From: DASPLH01 sp035627675
GTDB taxonomy: Bacteria; Acidobacteriota; Terriglobia; Terriglobales; Acidobacteriaceae
Assembly (NCBI GenBank): GCA_035627675.1
Contig: DASPLH010000091.1
Coordinates: 1 to 8,955 of the forward strand
Length of the DNA stretch: 8,955 nt
Direction of reading: 5' to 3'
Part shown: positions 4,479 through 8,955 of the stretch, in pieces
Numbering within the stretch: the stretch's first letter is position 1
Layout: each line of letters begins with the position of its first letter
Made by a program: the position numbers and the translations under genes
The notes under the pieces: generated by a model
The model's input: the letters and a program-made list of their open reading frames with translations, nothing else
Told to the model about the DNA's origin: nothing
Database searches by the model: none

Positions 4479-6284
4479 ATGCGCCACTCACGCTTCAGCG
4501 CTGCTTCGGCGACTCTGTTCGCCCTGGTTCTTTTCTGCACTGGCGCGAGCCTCGCAATCGAGAACAAGTTGAACGTCCCGATCATGCCCCTGAAGGACGT
4601 GAAGATCGGCATGAGGGGCGAGGCCTACACGGTCTTCACCGGAACCGTTCCGGAGAAGATGGAAGTCGAAGTCCTCGGCGTGATGCGCAACATGGCCGGC
4701 CCTAAAGGGGACGTGATCCTCGTTCGCCTGCATGGCGAGAAAGCCGAGTACACGGGCGTCGTGGCCGGAATGAGCGGCAGTCCCGTGTACATCGACGGCA
4801 AGCTCGTCGGCGCGCTGGCCTATCGCATCGGCGAGTTCTCGAAGGAACCGATCGGCGCTCTGACTCCGATCCAGTCCATGCTCGAGATCAATGACATGGA
4901 CACCACGCCCGGGTCATCGCCGATCGCGAGCCCGGCAAAGACCTCCAGCCCCGTCCCGGCCGCCGGCGCGGGTGCTCCGGCCGCGCTCCCCGGGTCGCAG
5001 CCGCTGGTCAGCTACCTGAAACCGATCGAGACGCCGCTGGTGTTCAACGGATTCAGTGAGGAGGCGATCCGGCTATTCGCACCGCAGTTCGCAGCCGCCG
5101 GGGTCATGCCCGTGATGGGCGCCGGCTCCAGCAGCGACGTGAAACAGCCCGAACCGCTGCAGGCGGGATCGGCCGTCGGGGCCGTCCTGGTTCGCGGCGA
5201 TATGGATATCGCCGCCACCTGCACCGTCACCTACGTTGACGAAGACCACCTGCTGGCCTGCGGACACCCGTTCCTGAACTACGGCCAGGTCTCGATGCCG
5301 ATGACCAAGTCGCAGGTGCTCGCCACGCTGCCCTCGCCGGCGAATGCATTCAAAATCGCAAATACAACGGAAACCGTCGGCAGCTTCGTGCAGGATCGCA
5401 AGACGGGCATCCTGGGCCGGTTCGGCAAGGACGCGCAGATGATTCCGGTGACGCTGAACCTGCACGCGACCGGGCGCGACCGCACCTTGCGCTTCGAGGT
5501 ACTCAACAACGCTCGCCTCACTCCGGCCGTCATGATGGCGGCGGTCTTCAACGGGATCCAGGGCAACAACGATTACGGCGAAGATGTGACCTTCCGCGTC
5601 AAGGGAGCCATCGAGATCAGCGGGCATCCACGGCTCGAGATCGGCAACATGTATGCTCCTGCCGAGGGCGGCACCCCGACCGGACAGCAGATCGCGGCGT
5701 GGGTGGGCGAGCGGTTCTCGCGCATCTTCGACAACCCGTACGAGCGTCCCGACATTCTGGGCGTAACCTTGAACGTCGATCTCATCCGCGAGCGCCGGTG
5801 GGCAAAGCTCGAGACCGCGCGGACCGACGTAACCGAAGCGCGTCCCGGCGAAGAGATCATGGTGGAGACCGTGGTGCGCCCGTATCGCGGCGAACGCATC
5901 GTGCGGCAGATTCCCATCCGCATCCCGACCTCGGCTCCCAGGGGCACGCTGCGGATTCTGGTGAGCGACGGAGATACGCTCGACCGCATGCGCCGGATGG
6001 GCACGCCGATGGCGCGCAAGTACGACCTGGCTTCGACCATCGCGATGCTCAACAAGGAGCACGCAAACTCCAGCATCTACGTCTCGCTGTTGCAGTCGAA
6101 CCCGCAAGCCGTGGTGGAAGACAAGGTGATGCCGGCGCTGCCGCTCTCGGTAATGAACGTCATGGACGGAATGCGCGGCACGCAGGACATGGTCGTAACC
6201 GCCGAGTCGAGCATAGAGGAAGCATCGACATCGCTCGATTATGTTGTGTCGGGAGCGAAGGTGCTCACCGTTGCCGTCAGGTAG
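4479..6284 (+). CDS. Exported SpoIVB-type (peptidase family S55) serine protease-like protein
   Basis: 601 residues. Residues 1-26 are a signal peptide (TLFALVLFC core, cleavage after SLA); Cys20 lacks a lipobox, so it is probably not a lipoprotein. Residues 39-135 hold the S55 serine half: KIGMRGEAYTVFTGT (42-56), then GVVAGMSGSPVYIDGK (93-108). GMSGSP (97-102) matches the catalytic serine motif of SpoIVB, with S99 aligning to the Ser of GDSGGP. A Ser/Pro/Ala-rich linker (141-177) follows. The second half contains GAVLVRGDMDIAATCTVTYV (234-253) and LLACGHPFLNYGQ (258-270), resembling the catalytic-His strand of SpoIVB; thus Ser precedes His here, opposite to SpoIVB (His236, Ser378). About 425-600 is a further beta-rich domain of unknown role. 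SpoIVB itself cleaves a sporulation protease complex, but this organism type does not sporulate, so the substrate is unknown. It heads a probable operon with the propeller gene 50 bases downstream. Confidence 0.88.
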   Translation: MRHSRFSAASATLFALVLFCTGASLAIENKLNVPIMPLKDVKIGMRGEAYTVFTGTVPEKMEVEVLGVMRNMAGPKGDVILVRLHGEKAEYTGVVAGMSGSPVYIDGKLVGALAYRIGEFSKEPIGALTPIQSMLEINDMDTTPGSSPIASPAKTSSPVPAAGAGAPAALPGSQPLVSYLKPIETPLVFNGFSEEAIRLFAPQFAAAGVMPVMGAGSSSDVKQPEPLQAGSAVGAVLVRGDMDIAATCTVTYVDEDHLLACGHPFLNYGQVSMPMTKSQVLATLPSPANAFKIANTTETVGSFVQDRKTGILGRFGKDAQMIPVTLNLHATGRDRTLRFEVLNNARLTPAVMMAAVFNGIQGNNDYGEDVTFRVKGAIEISGHPRLEIGNMYAPAEGGTPTGQQIAAWVGERFSRIFDNPYERPDILGVTLNVDLIRERRWAKLETARTDVTEARPGEEIMVETVVRPYRGERIVRQIPIRIPTSAPRGTLRILVSDGDTLDRMRRMGTPMARKYDLASTIAMLNKEHANSSIYVSLLQSNPQAVVEDKVMPALPLSVMNVMDGMRGTQDMVVTAESSIEEASTSLDYVVSGAKVLTVAVR

Positions 6285-6334
6285 ATGTCACGCCGGGATC
6301 TCGTTCAGGTCCTGTCACTCCCTTTGAGAACGCA

Positions 6335-8572
6335 ATGAGAACTCTGCAATCTTTGGTCATTCTTCTTCTGTGCGGCGTGTGTGGCGCACAGACCACCCGC
6401 ACCTGGGAACAAACACGGTACGAAGAGCTGGAACAGGGCACGTCCAAGGGCGTGGCGATCCGCAGCGACGGCACCCTCACGCTCGCCCCGGAACTGAAAC
6501 AGCTTGCGTCCAGTCCTTCGACCTTTCTGTGGTCGATCGCTAGCGATTCGCAGGGGAACGTTTTCACCGCGGCCGGCTCTCCCGCGCGCGTCTATCGCAC
6601 CAACCGCGACGGCAAGCTGACGACCGTGCTCGCGCCAACCGAGTTGCAGGTACAAGCCGTCACCGTCGCCCTCGACGGCACGGTGTACGCAGCCACATCA
6701 CCGGACGGCAAGGTTTACAGGATCACTCCGGCCGCAGCAGCGCCTGTGGCGAAGGCAACGGCCGAACCGGCGCCGGTCGCCGCGCCACGCTCGGACAGCA
6801 AAGTCGAACTCGACCCCGCTTACGCTTCGTCCGTCTTCTATACGCCGAACTCCAAATACATTTGGGCGCTCGCCGCCGACCGCGAGGGGCGGCTTTACGT
6901 CGCCACCGGAGACCGCGGCGAGATTCATCGCGTGGAGAAGAACGGGACCGGCTCCGTGTTCTTCAACAGCGACGAGGCGCATATCCGCACGCTGGCCATC
7001 GACAACACCGGCAACATCATCGCCGGCTCGGATGGCAGCGGACTGATCTATCGCATCTCGCCCCGCGGCGAAGCCTTCGTTCTCTACAGCGCTCCGAAAA
7101 AGGAGATCACCGCCCTGGCGGTGGCCGCCGACGGCACGATCTACGCGGCGGGAGCCGGCGACAAACGATCGGGATCGCCGGCCACGCCTGCCGCCGCTTC
7201 GGCAATCGCACCGGCCATGCCGGCGATGACTCCGGGGCAGATCGCGCCCGCGCCGCCCGCGATGCCGCCAGGAGCCGTCCCGGCGCTCCCGCTGCCGGGC
7301 ATCGGAGCTGCCGGCTCGGATGTGTACCGCATCGCGCCCGACGGCTCTCCCAAGCGCCTCTGGACCTCGCGCGAGGACCTCGTGTACGCGCTCGCGGTCC
7401 ACGGACGCGAAGTGCTGGCCGGCACCGGCAACAAGGGCAAGGTGTACGCCATCGACCAGGACGGCGACTACTCCAACCTGCTGAAAGCCAGCGCAAACCA
7501 GGTGATCGGGTTCGCCCCCGCGCCGGGCGGCGCGCTGTATGCCGCCACGAGCAATCTCGGCAAGGTTTTCGTTCTCCAGGACTCGTCCACTCGCGAAGCC
7601 ACCTACGACAGCGATGTCTTCGACGCGAAGAACTTCTCGCGCTGGGGCCGCGCCGAGGTTCGCAGCCGCGGACGCATCGACCTGCTCGCGCGCAGTGGAA
7701 ACGTGGACAACCCCGACCGTAACTGGAGCGCATGGCGCAAGGTGGACCTCGAGGGGGACGCGCGGATCGATGCGCCTCCGGCGCGCTTCCTGCAATGGCG
7801 CGCCGTGCTCAAGCCCGGCTCGACGGCGGCGGAGATCGATAGCGTTCAAGTAAGCTACGCGGCTCGCAACGTCGCCCCCGAAGTGGACGACATCACCGTG
7901 CTGCCCGGAAACCGATTCGGCGCGCCGCGACTCGCCTCCGATCTCACGCCCGGAGCGCCCACCGCGCCGGCCCGCGCCGAGACCGCCGTGACGCCGACTC
8001 GCGATCGCGACTACACGGCGATACGCTGGACGGCACGCGACGACAACGACGATCAGCTCACGTATTCCGTGTTCTACCGCGGAGAGGGCGAGAGCCGCTG
8101 GAAGCTGTTGAAGGACGGACTGGCCGACCGCTTCTACTCGTTCGAGTCGAACCTGCTGCCGGATGGCGGCTACAACCTTCGCGTGGTGGCCTCCGACGCG
8201 CTCGCGCACTCTCCGGGCGAGGCTCTGACGGGAGAGCGGGAAAGCGCGAGGTTCGAGATCGACACCACCGCTCCCCGGATCGACAAATTCAAGGCGCGCG
8301 TCGAGGGCAAGACGTTGCGCGTGAGCTTCGAAGCCGAGGACGCAACGGCCCCCATCCGCCGCGCGGAGTTCTCCGTTAACGGCGGCGAGTGGAAGTTTGT
8401 CGCGCCGAAAGACGGCATCTCCGACGGCAAAGAGGAGGCGTACGAGTTTGCCGTCCCGCTGGACTCGGATGCGGATGGCTCCGGAGACGAGCAACTGGTC
8501 GCCGTTCGGGCCTATGACCGCCACGAAAACATGAGTTCGGCGAAAGTCGTTGCGCGCCTTCTGCGTCCTTAA
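6335..8572 (+). CDS. Exported beta-propeller / beta-sandwich protein of unknown function
   Basis: 745 residues from the ATG at 6335, which opens a good signal peptide (LVILLLCGV core, cleavage after CGA at 18). The frame is open far upstream, to 5699, but that part overlaps the S55 gene out of frame and is rejected. Residues 66-414 hold about seven blade-like repeats of the form xALAxDxxGxLYxATGxxGxVYRI, for example at 66-99, 107-132, 177-210, 217-251, 258-343, 350-383 and 390-414, like NHL or WD40-type propellers. An Ala/Pro/Met-rich insert (about 279-323) interrupts the fifth repeat and a shorter Ala/Pro stretch (133-152) follows the second. Residues 425-510 look like a beta-sandwich (WSAWRKVDLEG, PPARFLQWRAVL). 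About 558-645 looks like a fibronectin type III module (IRWTARDDNDDQLTYSVFY). About 648-742 is an Ig-like module with FSVNGGEWKFV. No catalytic motif is visible. Probably a scaffold or ligand-binding partner in the periplasm or outside the cell, co-expressed with the S55 protein. Confidence 0.85.
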   Translation: MRTLQSLVILLLCGVCGAQTTRTWEQTRYEELEQGTSKGVAIRSDGTLTLAPELKQLASSPSTFLWSIASDSQGNVFTAAGSPARVYRTNRDGKLTTVLAPTELQVQAVTVALDGTVYAATSPDGKVYRITPAAAAPVAKATAEPAPVAAPRSDSKVELDPAYASSVFYTPNSKYIWALAADREGRLYVATGDRGEIHRVEKNGTGSVFFNSDEAHIRTLAIDNTGNIIAGSDGSGLIYRISPRGEAFVLYSAPKKEITALAVAADGTIYAAGAGDKRSGSPATPAAASAIAPAMPAMTPGQIAPAPPAMPPGAVPALPLPGIGAAGSDVYRIAPDGSPKRLWTSREDLVYALAVHGREVLAGTGNKGKVYAIDQDGDYSNLLKASANQVIGFAPAPGGALYAATSNLGKVFVLQDSSTREATYDSDVFDAKNFSRWGRAEVRSRGRIDLLARSGNVDNPDRNWSAWRKVDLEGDARIDAPPARFLQWRAVLKPGSTAAEIDSVQVSYAARNVAPEVDDITVLPGNRFGAPRLASDLTPGAPTAPARAETAVTPTRDRDYTAIRWTARDDNDDQLTYSVFYRGEGESRWKLLKDGLADRFYSFESNLLPDGGYNLRVVASDALAHSPGEALTGERESARFEIDTTAPRIDKFKARVEGKTLRVSFEAEDATAPIRRAEFSVNGGEWKFVAPKDGISDGKEEAYEFAVPLDSDADGSGDEQLVAVRAYDRHENMSSAKVVARLLRP

Positions 8573-8641
8573 CTGAGACGCCTTTGGAGAGAGTGAGTGG
8601 AACATTCCAACTTTCCCGTGGGGCGCCGAGGCCGGTAGCCT

Positions 8642-8955
8642 ATGCTTACGATCGCCTGGCTGATTTGCGGCGTTTACGCGACGATTCCGACGTACTGGCT
8701 GGCCGTCCACCCCGTGGCGCACCGCTGGCGCAAGGCGAAGCGGAAGTTCAGCCTGCTCGCGCCGTGGTGGATGCTGCTATGGGTCGTCGCGTGGCTCATC
8801 AGTTCGCCGTGGCGCTACGACGCGCTCTACCGTAGCCCTTGGCTCTGGGGCTTATCGGCCGCACTCTGGTCGGTGTCGGCCTGCATGTACACGAGCGGCG
8901 GACGCGGGCTCTCGCTGCCCCGCGTCATCGGCAAGGTGGAACTCGAACCCGACCG
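8642..8955 (+). CDS. Partial multi-pass membrane protein, possibly isoprenylcysteine carboxyl methyltransferase family
   Basis: The gene runs off the right edge; 104 residues are visible. The frame has a TAG at 8636-8638, so the ATG at 8642 is the first possible start; GAGG (8628-8631) sits ten bases before it. Three membrane segments are clear: 2-22 (IAWLICGVYATIPTYWL), about 37-56 (LLAPWWMLLWVVAWLI) and about 65-84 (PWLWGLSAALWSVSACMY). Between the first two lies a basic loop (HRWRKAKRKF, 27-36). After the third comes GGRGLSLPRVIGKVELEP (86-103). The helix pattern followed by a GRGxSLxRVxGxxELEP-like stretch recalls the N-terminal half of bacterial ICMT-like methyltransferases, whose RHPxY motif would lie beyond the edge. 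The family call is recognition from memory and unproven. It follows the propeller gene by 69 bases and may be the third gene of that operon. Confidence 0.6.
   Translation, partial: MLTIAWLICGVYATIPTYWLAVHPVAHRWRKAKRKFSLLAPWWMLLWVVAWLISSPWRYDALYRSPWLWGLSAALWSVSACMYTSGGRGLSLPRVIGKVELEPD

Noticed and set aside
5073..6107. Minus-strand open frame of 344 codons opposite the S55 gene
   Set aside because: Antisense shadow of a conserved coding region; no recognisable domain.
5699..6334. Upstream extension of the propeller gene frame by 212 codons
   Set aside because: It overlaps the S55 gene in another frame, is rich in Arg/Ser/His with no structure, and the ATG at 6335 begins a proper signal peptide.
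6335..6390. Lipoprotein signal in the propeller protein (Cys13 or Cys16)
   Set aside because: The residues before each cysteine (LLL and CGV) do not satisfy the lipobox; a normal signal peptidase I site after CGA fits better.
6698..8722. Minus-strand open frame of 674 codons opposite the propeller gene
   Set aside because: Long only because of GC bias; no motifs, and the plus-strand frame shows clear repeats and domains.

Overview
The window looks like chromosomal DNA of a high-GC soil bacterium of the phylum Acidobacteriota. The reasons are a secreted von Willebrand factor A protein of the type first described from Acidobacteria (TIGR03436-like), a scattered heptad-repeat element of the TTCTCGG/CCGAGAA kind that I associate with these genomes, and weak or absent Shine-Dalgarno sites in front of several genes. 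The assignment is inference from protein style; there is no rRNA or other marker gene here.

Left part (1-3040). At the extreme left is the start of a minus-strand gene that leaves the window and appears to be broken by a one-base frame slip in an A5G3 run. It faces away from a YchF-family P-loop NTPase gene (226-1311) that is unusual because its G3/switch II region has lost the family signature. A 186-base gap then holds an imperfect inverted repeat built from 7-base units (1318-1483). Next come a ZIP-family metal transporter (1498-2226) and a class I SAM-dependent methyltransferase (2270-3040) on the same strand.

Middle (3015-4478). The methyltransferase converges on a minus-strand gene for a secreted VWA-domain protein (3056-4279). 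A rho-independent terminator for the VWA gene is written into the last codons of the methyltransferase gene. The VWA gene and the next plus-strand gene are divergent. Their 199-base shared upstream region holds two inverted pairs of a TTCGTT/AACGAA motif and a good -10-like box for the minus strand.

Right part (4479-8955). Three genes follow in the same direction with gaps of 50 and 69 bases, probably one operon: an exported SpoIVB-type (S55) serine peptidase-like protein in which the Ser and His motifs occur in the opposite order to SpoIVB, an exported beta-propeller/beta-sandwich protein of 745 residues, and the first 104 residues of a multi-pass membrane protein that may be an isoprenylcysteine carboxyl methyltransferase relative. 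The VWA, S55 and propeller proteins all have signal peptides, so the divergent locus 3056-8572 reads as an envelope or extracellular module; this link is inference from position and export signals only.

I do not see a clearly new defence, mobile or RNA system. The best leads are the permuted S55 protein with its propeller partner and divergent VWA gene, the YchF paralogue with an eroded G3 motif, the frame-slipped gene at the left edge, and the heptad inverted repeat.
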